Positions 46,479 through 58,700 of a stretch of 64,000 bases of DNA are shown piece by piece. The position numbers and the translations under genes were made by a program. The DNA comes from Paraspadella gotoi. Taxonomy: Eukaryota; Chaetognatha. The stretch lies in contig CM119271.1 of assembly GCA_051294375.1 (NCBI GenBank), forward strand, positions 15,692,770-15,756,769. The letters are read 5' to 3'. Positions within the stretch are counted from its first letter, which is position 1, and every line of letters begins with the position of its first letter. The notes beneath the pieces were generated by a model, which was not told the DNA's origin, did no database searches, and saw nothing but the letters and a program-made list of their open reading frames with translations.

Positions 46479-47081
46479 TCAAGCGAATATCTTGACGTTC
46501 ATGACGAGAGTAAGCGTCTCGTCGGCGATGGTGACTTTGCACTTGGAGAGCTCGGCGTGGTCGCGCTTCAGATGCGACAAGACTTTGGGGATGTCGAGAA
46601 AGAACTCTTCGGTTGCGCAGTGGCCGCACTTGGGATGAAGGGCGCGGACGTGGGCGTTGACGGCGGCGGCGTCGGGGAAGGCGGCGCGGCAGAGCGGGCA
46701 GGCGGATGTGGAGGGCGTGGCGGAGAGGATCGAGGCGGCCGCCATCGCCGCCGCCACTTCGGGATCGTCCCCGCGGATGGAACAGTTTACCACTTCAGGT
46801 TCCTCGACTCTCGGTTTCTTGAAGGCCACGCCCACGTGGACCACGGAGACGGTCCCCGTTTGGGCGCTGAACATCGTCAACTCTCTCTTCGTCACGATCC
46901 TCTCTCTCTCGCTCTCGTCCTCTCCCTCTCTATCAGCGAAGACTCCCCGACGCAGCCACGTCTTTCGCGTCAATCCACGAGCCGCGAGGCAGGAGGGACA
47001 TTCCCAAAATCTCGGATCCAAACAATCGCGAATTCCTGGCAGAGTGACACGCCCACCGCGTTGGCGCGAGTAGACGCAGAC
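46479..47081 (-). CDS. C2H2 zinc-finger protein of unknown family (3' exon)
   Basis: A 201-codon frame after a good acceptor (ttcaag at 47082). It opens with VCVYSRQRGGRVTLPG and DPRFWECPSCLAARG, a possible zinc-binding pair. It ends with two zinc-finger-like units: CPLCRAAFPDAAAVNAHVRA followed by LH, and CGHCATEEFF with HLKRDH. The C-terminus is AELSKCKVTIADETLTLVMN. The 5' exon or exons are not identified. An open frame at 47313-47504 (minus, FRKVFVTEDGLELLPGDPHK) is a candidate but lacks a clear donor in phase. No family is recognised. Confidence 0.55.
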   Translation of the reverse strand, partial: VCVYSRQRGGRVTLPGIRDCLDPRFWECPSCLAARGLTRKTWLRRGVFADREGEDESERERIVTKRELTMFSAQTGTVSVVHVGVAFKKPRVEEPEVVNCSIRGDDPEVAAAMAAASILSATPSTSACPLCRAAFPDAAAVNAHVRALHPKCGHCATEEFFLDIPKVLSHLKRDHAELSKCKVTIADETLTLVMNVKIFA

Positions 47082-48158
47082 CTTGAACCGGAGGAGAAGG
47101 TTTTAATTTATAAGAAATGAATATTATTTATGGTGTATTATTTGTGTTTTGTTCCTTTGCAACATGATAAAGCTAATAAGATGTGATTTAAGCTACTTTG
47201 TTAATATAAGGTTGTGTAAATAATAAGCTATTCCAGCTGGCAATGTCAGACTTTCTTTTCAAAATTGGAGATTCGGCGAGGAAATGCAGGGACGTCGATG
47301 AGGGGGTAAGGACTAAGGAGTTTCGTGGGGGAGAAACAGAAGGTGGATGGGGAGAAAGGGAGTGAGGAGGGAGGGGGGGTTGGCGATGGAGGTTCTGTTG
47401 GAGGTGATTTTATGAGGATCGCCAGGCAACAGTTCGAGTCCATCTTCAGTAACGAAAACTTTTCTAAAACGACGTTGATTCAAGAAAGAGTTTGTTCCTG
47501 ACATCGAAACTAATAAACCAGAGAGAAAACGAGTGAGAACGAGAGAAAGAGAGAGAACGAGAGAGCGAAAGAAAGCCAGAGAGCGGGCGAGGGAAGGCGA
47601 GAAAAAAATGCTAATCCAACATTTGGCAAAAGTTTATGTCTAACAAGGCAACAAAGACCGACGTGGATTCTGAGAGGAAGAGAGTGGGGCGATCGCATCC
47701 GTCGACGACGTCCTCGCATTCTTCGGTAACTCGTCGACTTTTAGTCATTTTTCGACGCCTTGAGTCCAAAGAGGTAATAAATTCAAGTCAGAAAAGGGAG
47801 AGAAAAATCAACTTTTTCTTTTTCGATTACAAGAAAGGAAGGGGAGAATAGGGTTAGAAGAGACGATAACTAGTGATGTTGACTTTAATAAAGGGATAAA
47901 GGGATAATCGGGATAAAAATGATAAAATCGGGGGAAAAAAAAAGGGTGAAAGTGAACTCGGCCCCGATTTTCGAGAAGGAGAAAGAGGAAATGAATGAGA
48001 AAGAGAAGCAGACCCTCTTCTCCGCAAAGTCTCGTAATCTCCCGGAAGATATTTTGAAGATGTCATTATATCCAAATAAGGAGCTTAGCCCATTTATTCC
48101 ACACTAGAAATTTTACGAATACCTTCATGCCTTTACTCAATATCATTCCTGAAGCTGG
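47082..48158. other. Region upstream of the zinc-finger exon
   Basis: Contains purine-rich tracts (47515-47610) and two minus-strand open frames (47246-47443 and 47313-47504) that may include 5' exons of the zinc-finger gene. The string caaaagtttatgtctaac recurs with changes near 53905. Nothing more can be supported. Confidence 0.35.
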
Positions 48159-49578
48159 CTAAGGGCTCGTAGGCCGACTCGCTGAGAGGAAACAAAAAAA
48201 AACAAAAAAATATATGACGGAAACAAAAAATATTCTCGAGAAAGGGAACTCTTCTTTCCCCCCAAGTGACTCAAGACTCGAGTGAATCTCTCTCTCACTC
48301 TCTCTGCCAAAGCGACGACTGAGGCTCGATGAAGAGGAGGAGAAAGGGGATGAAAAGGAGGGGGAAGATGAAGAGGAGGAGAAAGGCGATGAAAAGGAGG
48401 GGGAAGATGAAGAGGAGGGGAAAGGGGATGAAAAGGAGGCGGAAGAGGAGGAGGATCTGTCACTCGGGCGCGAATGGGGAAAGAGAATGGAAACTGTATA
48501 ATAATAACTACTCTTCCCTCTCTGCATTCATTGAATACAATGAATTAGTTAATAACCAACGAACCTCGTGATCCAGACGGGCGCAGCGATGACAGGTCAT
48601 CAGATCGGTGCCAGTTTCCCCGCAGAGGGAGCAGCGGGGGGAGGAGGAGGAGGAGGAGGAGGAGGGAAGAGAAGAAGGGAGGTTGGGAAAGGAAGAGGAA
48701 CTCATGGAGGAAAGGGAAGGAGAGATTCGCGGAGGGCGACCTCTCTTTCTCTTCGGGGAAGAAGGTGGTGGAGGTCGATGATGATGATGATGATTATGAT
48801 GATTATGATGATGATAATGATGATCGTCTTCTTTATTTTGGTTTTGATTATGATTTTTGTTGTTGTTGTTGTTGTTATTGTTGTTTTCGCTTGGCCGAAT
48901 CGACGGCGGCGTCGTTTTTGATGAGATTCGTGAACTCTCGGCGTTTTTTCCGGCGTCGACCGCTTTACCCGGCGAAGTAGCCACAGCCGGCCCCGCAGCC
49001 GCCAAAGCGCATCGTAGACAATCCCAGGCGTTTGGAATCTTGTAGAATTTGCAACTAACATCGAAATCGAGATCGAGCGCGAGAATCTGACAAACTGGAT
49101 GAACGACTTCGCAGCAAAATCCGCATTCCATCAGTTTGAGCTTTTGACGCTGCGTCGGCGCGCGGACGGGAACGCGGCAGCGCCGCCTTCCGCACTCGTT
49201 GCAAGCGGCGTGACGCGGCAGCAGCGGCTCAAGGCACTTTCTCTTGACGCAGCGAAGTTTGCGGGCGTGGCCGCGTTCCTCTCGCTCGCGACAGGAGTGA
49301 CAGACGCGGCAGTCGTGAAGGGTGCAGCCAAGGCAGGACCGGCAATTCCGGCGACGGTATTTCCGGTGGGCGGGGCGGATTTTTTGAGGAGAGTTCGGAC
49401 GGGGGTCGGAATCGTAGTTGAGCGAAGCGGAAATCCGGGATATTTTGAGCGGAGGGTCGTTGAGGGAGTCGTCGGATCGGCGGAGGCGAACCCGGAGCGA
49501 GCGGGTGCAGCCGAAGAATCGGCGCCAATCGGCGTCGCTCGCGATCGATCGAGGCGATTGAATTGAAGAGTCCGACAT
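48159..49578 (-). CDS. CXXC-PHD chromatin protein related to KDM2/FBXL19
   Basis: The main exon 48565-49578 is followed in phase 0 by a tentative last exon 48159-48521 (458 residues together). The CXXC zinc finger is CRSCLGCTLHDCRVCHSC, then CVKRKC; all eight cysteines are present, but the usual KFGG DNA-contact loop is EERGHARK. The PHD-like segment that follows (CNECGRRRC, LMECGFCCEVVHPVC, NAWDCLRC) has the arrangement seen in KDM2A/B and FBXL19. A Asn/His-rich run, an AT-hook-like KRKRGRPPR and a last CSLCGETGTDLMTCHRCARL half-PHD come next. No JmjC, F-box or LRR is seen, so this is a minimal version or an incomplete model. The last exon is a Ser-rich repeat ending in hydrophobic sequence and may be wrong. 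Confidence 0.65.
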
Positions 49579-51178
49579 TGTCGTCGTCGACGTCGTCTTT
49601 TAAAAAAGTTTAAAAGTCATTTCTCTCTTCTTTCTCTTTGGTTCGACTTCGAGGCTGTCAAAAAAAAAAAATTTGAACTATCACCATGAAATCATGAAAC
49701 AGAGGGGGAGGGGGAAAAAAAGGAAATAAATTTTTGGCCTCCGTTCGAATGTATGTATATAGTTTTTTTTTTGTTTAATTAATAAAAAAAAAAATGCGGA
49801 GAGGAAAGAACGACGTCCTCCTCCCAAATCCGGTCGAGGTACGGAAGCATTTTTTTCTTCTTTCAACAAATCGATTTAAATAAATTTGTAACATAATTAA
49901 TAATTTTGTTTGTTTGTTTCTGCAGAAACATATATAGCTATATAATGAGAAAGCCCTTTAACATCACTCGAGGAGAAACAGCGCGAATGTTAGTATAAAG
50001 TTTAGCAGGTTTTTTTTTTAAGACGCGAACGAAAAAGATATAAAAACGCATGTAATGTATTATATAAAGAATTTAACAATAAATGGTAAACTCACAAAAT
50101 ACTGCGTTGTAGCCTTTTGACTGCGCGAAAACCAAATTTCATGCTATTAACTTTTTTTTTAAATTTTTATTATTTGACATAATTAATCAACTTATAAACT
50201 AAAGGGTTCGGGAGTAAGTCTCACCGACCTTAGTTCATTCATAATCAGGGGGAAAAAAAGTATTTGGAAAGGGGAGGTGGAAGGGGGGGAGGCAGAAATG
50301 AAGGACTACAACAGTAAATCTTAAAATGGCAACTTTAGGCTGAGCAAGCGAGGGATTATCGCGATTAACGCACAGTCCGAGCACACTGTGTACGAGGTTC
50401 ACTAGCAGTTGAGTCTTGGCACACTTATTTATAGTGCCCGAAAGGGTCATTAACAGTTCAGCAAAATTGGAAAAGGATACCGTAATTTTAGAAAAGAAAA
50501 ACATAATTAAATTCATATTCGACGTTACATAATTTCTTTTAAATACAGTAGCTTACTGAAAAAAAAACCCAACAAAAAACAGTCCTATAAACAAGATAGT
50601 TGGAATGATAATTTTCTTTGAAATGACGAAACAATGACGAATAATTAAGTTACCTCTTGAGACTTTTTGCTGAGCTCACCGACTCATATCGATGACAAAT
50701 CGAACTCGATAAATTCGTTTCCGCTCATTAAGTTTAATGCTGAAGTATTAACGAGCGGAAATTTGCTTAAACTATTATGAAATAATAAATTATTCAAATT
50801 ATAATTTTTTTTACTTTTAAAGTTGTTCGCAAAACATCAGTATTTTATTAAAATAGAAAAAAACAATTAGCTGAGATGGCGGGAAGCCCTCCCATTGGTC
50901 GAACAGACTTTTCTCTTTATCGACCCTTAAGCCCAAGCTTCCCCTCAGGAGACGAGACGTCAAAGTAAATAAGGTTGTATTAAAGGTTCGTCCTCCCTTC
51001 CCGAGGAATTCTCTAAACCAAATGCTGTAATTTTTGTAGCTTCCCCTCAATCGATCACTTCACAAGCCAACCTCTTTTTCTCACGCAACAACAACAACAA
51101 CAAATAATCACAGGTGAACGAGTTTTCACGCAATCGGCTCGAGTCGTCGAAACAAAGACGACGGGGGCAGGAATGAGA

Positions 51179-51238
<60 letters not shown>

Positions 51239-51588
51239 AAGAGAAGAGAGAGAGAGAGAGAAACTAAGGAATCGCGATGTACGAAAAAAAAAAACTGGGT
51301 TGGTCCGCGATTATTCAAATTCATTAATTAATTATTCGATAAAAAATAGTGAAAAAAAATATTATATGGAGCTTAGCAGAAAAAAAAATAAAAATGGAAA
51401 TAAATGGTAGAGTTTTTTATTTTTTTTTCGTTAATTCGAGTCTCAACCGAAGAGAAAAAAAATATCACGAGTCGTCGTCGTTGTCGTCGTCAGAATCAAC
51501 TTTCTATTTTTGCGCTTTTTTTTTCACGTCGTTAAAATTTCTTGGCAAAGTCTGGGACACAATTCGCAAGCGCGATTTCGAGGGAGGG

Positions 51589-51646
<58 letters not shown>

Positions 51647-51701
51647 ACTTTTTAACTCCACCCCAACTCCCCCAAATAAGGTGCCACGCCCACTTGATAT
51701 T
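49579..51701. other. Long spacer between PP2A-B55 and the CXXC gene
   Basis: AT-rich spacer of 2.1 kb with (GA)n microsatellites at about 51178-51262 and 51592-51645. No exon or RNA gene was recognised. The open frames here are low-complexity shadows. Confidence 0.45.
51178..51262. repeat. (GA)n microsatellite
   Basis: Mostly uninterrupted AG dinucleotides with two short variants. A similar tract lies at 51592-51645. Confidence 0.95.
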
Positions 51702-54700
51702 TCACCGTCCCGCCCCCGCGTCCTGATACAAGTAAAGGTTGTTGGTGGCGGCGACGGCGAGGACGTTGTCCCTCGGATGCCAGGCCGCGTGGAGGATCTT
51801 CTTGTTGAAGTCGAGGCAGTCGACGGAGATCTCGTCCTTCTTCCGTTTGTTCGTCGTGCACACTTTGCGGGGCTTGAGGGCGCTGCCGGGTCGAAGGGCG
51901 GCGTCGCGGGAGGCCTCGAAGGTGGCGTCCCAATCGCAGGAGCGGTCGAAGGCGCGGAAGAAGTTGTTGTAGCTGCCGGTGAGTACGGCGCCGTCGTCGC
52001 CGCTCCAGGCGCACTCGAACTTGTCGAAGATGCAGTCGTTCTCGTAGAGGGAGCAGAGTTTGGCGCGGAGGTGCTCGTGCACTTGGTAGATCTCCACCGG
52101 CTTCGACTCCATGTTCACGTCCCAGATCTTGAGGGAGAGGTAATCGCGAGACATGAGGTAGCGCCCGCTGTGGGAGAACCGCACGTCCGAGATGGAGGAG
52201 ATGATCTCGGAGAAGAAGGAACGGTTCGTCGGATCCTCGGGCTCCTCGAAGAGCTTGGTGTGTTGGTCGCAGAGGGCCGAGGAGCGCATGTCGCAGAAAC
52301 GGATCGTTCCCTTGGAGCTGGAGTAGACGAAGGTGGAGCAGTTCTGGAGTTTGGAAGGGGTCGGGTGGGAAATGATTGGTTCAACCAAAAATCAATGAAA
52401 ACTTGTTATGATAATAGTAATGAAATTAATAATCACATGCGCATTAATAATTTTTTTTTCTTATTACGAATGAATAACGGACAAATTAAAACTTTCACTG
52501 TTTTCCCCTCAGTTTAATAAATAATTTTTATCCAGTTTGATTATATTCCGTCGAGTTTAAAGTTCGTTTCTAAAGAAATAACAAACATAAAATTTGTTTA
52601 TTTTTTTTTCTTTCGATTTTTTTAAAATCTCCAGAAAAAAAGAGTAGAGCAAATCTCAGCCAAAAGTGGGACAATTCTCACGTCGTAATTTGTTTACTTT
52701 AAATCGCATGAAAAAGAAAAAACGGATTTTAATTATTAAAAATAAAAAGTCTTGAAAAATCGAAACCTAACGACCCACGGACCTGCGGATGAAACTCTGC
52801 GGCGGTGATGACCTCGGTGAGATCCTCCATGTTCGCCGGTTTGATGTCAACGATGTTGAACGACTGATTCGTGATTTCCAAATTCCACAAATTTATTCTC
52901 AGGTCGTCGGCGCTCATGTAGGTCTCGTCGTCACTGGCGACGGAATCCAAACAAGAGTTTAATCAAAACAAAAAGAAAGAAAGAAGAAAAGAAAAAAAAA
53001 GGGAAACCTGTTGACGGAGATGGAGTTGATGTGATAAGTGTGAGCGTTGGCGAAGATCTTCCTCGGACTCGCCTCCACCATCAACTCCATGGGTTTGAAT
53101 ACTGGAACCAAAAGCGTCGTGATTGTCTGCGGATCGCGGGTCATACCGTCCTCTTTGATGTTGGCGCCTGGCAAGGGACAAAAAGTGGATTCAATTCAAG
53201 AAATACCATGATTTCGTTTAAACATTAAATATATGTAATCGATAAATCTAAATGCTGCAGTATGCAAACGAAATTCGTTATCATTTGAGACAATCTAAAA
53301 ATCACTCGACGGACATAGTCTAGTTATAATGTGAAATATTAATACTCCAATATGCAAAGGAAATTGAGCGAATCCGATTATCACTTAAAACTAAACTCAC
53401 TCTGCTAAACATTCACAAAAATCAGTCGAACTCCCTTTCCAAAAAAAGCATCGAATCCTCTCGATGACCTGATCCCCTCGATCCCCTCGATCCCCTCACC
53501 TTCGACCCTTTTGTCGCGCTCTTGGATCTTCCACAGTTTGATGGTCTTATCGTTGGTCGAGAGAAGGAAGTGAGCCTGGTTCTTCCTGGAGAGCCACTTG
53601 ATCTGGTTGATCTTTTCCTCGATCTCCAGCGACTTGAGATAATCGAATTCTGGCTCGTGGCTTTGGAAAGTGCTGTACACTGTGTATTCGCCCTTTTTAG
53701 AGCGGTTGCGTCTTGACTCAGCCTCCTGGGAGGATAAAAGGGGGGGGAGTAAAGTTTGAATGTACATTATCGCGTTTTCAAGGAACATTAAGAAGCAAAC
53801 TCCAACGAACTAACAACAGTCCAACACAAACGATTGAGGAAAGTAAACGACAGCTAGTCTATAAAGAAATAAATAAGTTCGTTTCCATTCCCAACGTTTG
53901 GCACAAGTTTATGTCCAACGGAAAAAGCGATGACTATTATATCGTTATTAATTATCATAAATATTTTATTATCATCATCAAACATCTAACGAAAAAAGGA
54001 AGAGAGAGACGAACCTGTTGAAAAATGACGACCCTTCCTCCTTTGTCTCCCGTAGCGAGGAGACTCCCGTCGGAGTTGAACTCGACGCAGGAGATGATGT
54101 CGGCTTCAGTGATGTCGTCGTCGTCGACGGCGCCCTTCACTTGAGAGAAGCACCACTGGTAATCCGCCGCTGGAAACGGGAAGAGTGGGGAGTGGGGAGT
54201 GAGGTGGGGAAGATAAGGTCGAGGAAAGAGAAGAATTAAATATGGAAAAGGATAGATGCGAAAATTTTATTTTTAACTAGATTCATTCATTTTTTCATTC
54301 ATTCTTTCTTTCTCTCTTTCTCCTTATTTGTTTTCTTCCTCTTTATTTGATTATCTCTTTGATTTAAAATGAAAAAGAGGAAAATAACTTTTAACCATAA
54401 ATCTCTCCCTCGCATTCAAAACAGATAGAGGGATGAGTATATTTCACTGTATTCCCCCATTTCTCTTCCCCATTCTCGCTCGAGACACCTTTTCTTCTTC
54501 CTCTTCCGCCTCTTTTCCTCCCTTTCCCTTCCTCCTCATCGAGCGACGACAGAAGGAGCAAAGAGAGAGATTTTAGTTCTGTCTTGGGTTCTACTTCAGC
54601 TCAAAAGCTCCCTCTCAGAGAATATGTTGGAGACAAATTCGTGCGGACATCGAAGGACTCGAGATGAAGAACAATTTGCTACGAACAATTAAGGAACTGT

Positions 54701-55056
54701 TCCTCAATAAAAATATAAATAATGATTGCTTTTATTTGCCTTATTTGTTATCGTTCACATTTCAGATAAATGAGTATCGTGCTTAATATGTATAAATGAT
54801 AAGTGTCAGAATACACAGTTCTTGGTATCCCCATAAATCCGCCTCCAACAAATATACCTTTTTTGCCTATTTTTTGGACTTTTCCTTTGACGTTACTCAG
54901 AGAGATAGAGATGATGGACCTACCCATCAGTTAGCAAAACATACTTCTCTGCTCCATCAACCCACCCGAACTCCCGTTCCGCGCGACGCTCCCCACGAAG
55001 CCCGTGTCCATGGGCACGACGGCGGGCGACGCCGCCGTCCCGTTGCCCCCCACCAT
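51702..55056 (-). CDS. PPP2R2: PP2A regulatory subunit B55 (PPP2R2), six exons
   Basis: Exons 54966-55056, 54015-54169, 53500-53725, 53008-53167, 52783-52933 and 51702-52343 join in phase to 474 residues; human PPP2R2A is 447. It is a seven-bladed WD40 propeller: [93 protein letters not shown] and [15 protein letters not shown]. The end [20 protein letters not shown] matches the family. B55 targets the PP2A holoenzyme to substrates in mitotic exit and signalling. The short first exon is Gly/Ala/Val-rich and specific to this gene. The exon ending at 53500 has a (gatcccctc)3 repeat against its donor. Confidence 0.96.
54625..54848. mobile_element. LTR- or MITE-like element in PP2A-B55 intron 1
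   Basis: Bounded by tgttggagacaaattcg and ccgcctccaaca, giving TGTTGGAG...CTCCAACA termini. Its body resembles the flanks of the 31970-32345 repeat. It could be a solo LTR (TG...CA) or a MITE. No coding content. Confidence 0.45.
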
Positions 55057-55785
55057 TCTCTGAACCGGCGCCGTGGCGACGAATCGGCGGGGCACGGCGG
55101 GAAGAGTCGAACGTCCGCGGGAGGAGAAAGGGGCGTCGATGGGAAGGTGGGGGTGGTCGATGGGAAAGTGGGCGGGGTTTATGGGAAAGTGGTGAAGGGC
55201 GAAAAGGAGTTGGAGGGAAGGATATGGGCGGAGGCTGAGTGGAGTGGCGATCGGTGGACCGCGTGAGAATAGAAGGATTCGAGGTTTTTATGTCATTTGA
55301 AGCTGCCGATAAAATACAGGAACTTTAACGTCGAAATATAAAAAAAAAAAACCTGTAGAAAAACAATAAGAACAATGTAAGAAAAAATAAAAAAAGGGAC
55401 TAGTCTCAGAAGACAAATTCAATTAATATTGTATACACTCATTAGTCATTACCTTATTCATTCAATCAATATAATTAGCGAAAAAAACAAATTGAAAGTA
55501 CGAAGGCGGTCGAGGTCGAATCATCATCATCATCATCATTATCATTATCATCATCACCACCATCCAAGAATCTAAATGTAAAACAAGAACGGTAATTCCA
55601 ATGTGTTGCGCCCCAGTGACTTTCTTATTACATTTCCGGGTGATCACGTGATTACTGTGACACACATTGCATTGGATTTCCGTCTTTTATCTTTTATTTA
55701 TACTTAAGATTAGCGGTTCTTTCCGAGTGAGAAAAAATAACAAAAGAGCAATCAAAAAAAAAAAGTTAAAGACTAGAGAGCTAAA
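55057..55785. other. Spacer between AREL1 and PP2A-B55
   Basis: Contains a short (ATC)n stretch near 55520-55565 and otherwise AT-rich sequence. No gene feature was recognised. Confidence 0.4.
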
Positions 55786-58700
55786 TCATTGAAGTGCGAA
55801 TCCTTCAGATCCTTCCTTGATGGCGATCAGCAAGAGTCTGTGAAACGTGGCGCAATCCTCGTAGTCGGGCAAGCACAGTTGGTTGAAACACGTGTGCGCC
55901 GTGGGCAGAGCGTTGATCGAAAAGGGACCGTGGGTGATTTGAAACTCGGGGCGGAGTTGAGCGAAGCCCCCGACGGGAAGCTGCGAGGACCCGGTGACGA
56001 ATTGAAGGAGCAGGGCGAGTTCCTCTTGTCCAAAGGAGGAAACGATCGTCCAGAACCAATCGACGACGCGAGGGAACATCGGCGACGTCGACGAGCAGAT
56101 TGTGGTGTGCTTTTTTAAATCAGCCACGTCGATCTTGCCAGTGCCGCAGAGCAGCAACTCCAATTCCCGCTCATCGAAGATACAGAGGAGGCGGTCGGGG
56201 ATTAGCTCGTTGAATCCCTTGAGAAAAGCGGCCACCTCTTCCTCGACGGCCGTGACTAGACGATATCGGGCCAACGCATCCAAGTATGCCACCTTGTTAT
56301 CTTCAGTGACGGGGATGTTGCGACCGTTGGATATAAGATCAACTACATCGATCAAGTGACCTTGTGGGTCGTAGACTTCCTCGGAAAAGTTGAGATCTTC
56401 AAGGCCGAGAGCGGATGAAGAGTCAGCATCGCTGAGGTCGTTTTCCAAAATATACTTCACTTTAGAGACGTAAAAGTCGGGGTCATCTTGTTCGAAATAC
56501 TTGTGGTTAATTCTCAGGCCAATAAGTTGAGCCAAAAAAGATCTCGACAACCGGGCTTTAACGCATTGAGCATAGGATGGTCCCTGGGCCGTCTCGAACA
56601 AACACTTGCCAACTACCTTGCCAACAAACTCAAAATGTTTGGCTCTCACGCTGGCCGGACGTCTGGTCGCAAAACAAGGATGGACAGGGCCGAGTCGATC
56701 TTCGGAGAACCTGGCAAAGTATCCCGATCCGCTCTTGAAGATGGCGCCAGTGAGCAGCGTGAACCATTCGCGTCTGAGTCCTCCCCAGTCTAGACCCTCC
56801 TCTCTCGCGAAAGTCACTTCGAAGAGCTTGCACCAATCCGCGGTGGAGGCGTTCTTCAAGGCTTTTAAAGACGATTCCACGAGATCGAAACGATCGACGT
56901 TGATCGAGAGTTTTCCTCGTCCGTGACGCGCGTGGTGCTTCGTGAGCTCCGCATTGAAAAACGCTCGTTTCTCTTGGAAGGTCTGAGATCCGCCGATGTT
57001 CTTCCGCAAGAAATCGGCGAAGGCGGCGACGAGGATGTCGCGGTGCGGCGAGGAAAGACGGATTTTCTCGGCGCCATCGTCGATGCTGAAGACTTTGTCA
57101 TCGCCGGATCGAGACGAAGGAGAAAAGGAAAAACGCGTCGATGGACAAACGCGAAATGCGAAGAGACTTTTAGGGAAAATCTTGAGGTAAAATTCTTTGA
57201 CGGTGATTTGACGAGGGGAGACGTAGACGTAGACCTTTCGAGGCTTGGACGCCGTCGGGACGTCGAGTAGTCGAGCCTCGTACCACAGGTTGTGCTTTTT
57301 CTTGTCAACGTTAGTCGCCAACGTCGAAGCCTCGCTCTGGGTCAGGACGACCAGATCGAAGGAACACTTGTTGATTTTCTCGTGGATGAAGGCGACGGTG
57401 ACGCGGAAAATACCCAATTTATGCGGATAAGACTTGAGAATGAGTCGACGGGAAGATCGTTCGAAAACCGAGTTGACGGGAAAGACTTCGGCGCGGACGA
57501 GCGAGGAATTTAAAGGCATCTCGTAGGACAACGGTTCCGCCAATAAAGAAAAGAGGGAACCGTCGATGTCTTTGGAATCGCATTTGTTGTTGTATTCGTC
57601 GCGAGGTTGGAGATCCAGCGATAGCACCTGACCCTGAGTACAGGTGACCAGCGAGGTCCGCTGGATCAAGGCCGTCTTCGTTAGATCCATGGGACCGGGG
57701 AGAAATTCCCTCACAAACGGGGAACCCTCGACCGGGGATCCGGCGACCCGAACGGTGATTTTATAGACGCCGGATTTGTGAACCGTAAAAGTGACGCGGG
57801 CGACGTTAGGCGCGAGGGATGCCGGCGTCGAGTCGGCCGACGACGGCGACGGGGAAGAAGCGAAGGAAGCGGAGTGAAGGACGAGAGAATTCTCGGAAAT
57901 GATTTCGACGAAGAACCAATGTCTCGCGGACTCTTCGTCGAGTGGAAACCGAATCCCGCCGATCTTGAAGAGGGCGACTTGAAAAGAAACGGTGGAACCG
58001 ACGCGGGATCTGTCGTCGAATTCCCATCGGATTCGAGTCAATCGAGTCATGGGATAATTGAGAGTCAAAGCGTCGATGATTCCCTCTCGGGACGAGGGAC
58101 GGATCCCGGGAAGGGTCACGGGGCGAGGACGACGATGCGAAGCGATGAAAGGAAGGAAGTAGAATAAAAAGACGACGACGATTGTATAGATGAACGCTCG
58201 AAAGTTTAATCCCCATTTTTTAGACTTGATCGTCAAGGATTTCCATCTTTCTTCGAGCGTCGGTTTATCTGGGCGAAGTTTCGACGCCGCGGAACGAAAT
58301 GACGCCGCGAGGTCGGAGTCGGCGTCGAAGGCGCGGAAAATGGAAGGATACGGATGTATAAAGTCGATTTCTTCTTCTCTTAAAACATCGAGAATCCACG
58401 GAACGTCGGACAAAAAGGCTTCGTCGCTGACGAAACTTGGCGCTAAATCGGACAAGCGATGTTCGCGCAACCAGTCTTCGAGCAAGAGCTCTTCCTTCAT
58501 CCCTTCCGCCGCCTCCTTCAACGCCTTCAAAGTGGCGGGATTTCGCTTCGCCTCCGACAACAAAGAAAAAGGTTTCTCGGAGACGCTGGTCACGAAGTCG
58601 GCGGCGTTGTCGAACCCTCCCGATCGGATCACCTCGTCGATCAACTCTTGATCAAAGCCTCGAGTCCGGAGTTTCGTCTCCAGCGACTTGGCGCCTTCGC

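Noticed and set aside
47636-47851. Plus-strand gene starting MSNKATKTDVDSE
   Set aside because: Short, basic, without motif or consistent downstream exon. It would also be the only plus-strand gene.
54241-54560. Pyrimidine-rich stretch as a possible RNA gene or promoter
   Set aside because: Only low-complexity C/T sequence within an intron; no structure or motif supports a function.
54796-55266. Plus-strand 156-codon open frame
   Set aside because: It is antisense to the first exon of PP2A-B55, has no recognisable motifs, and the minus-strand exon joins in phase.
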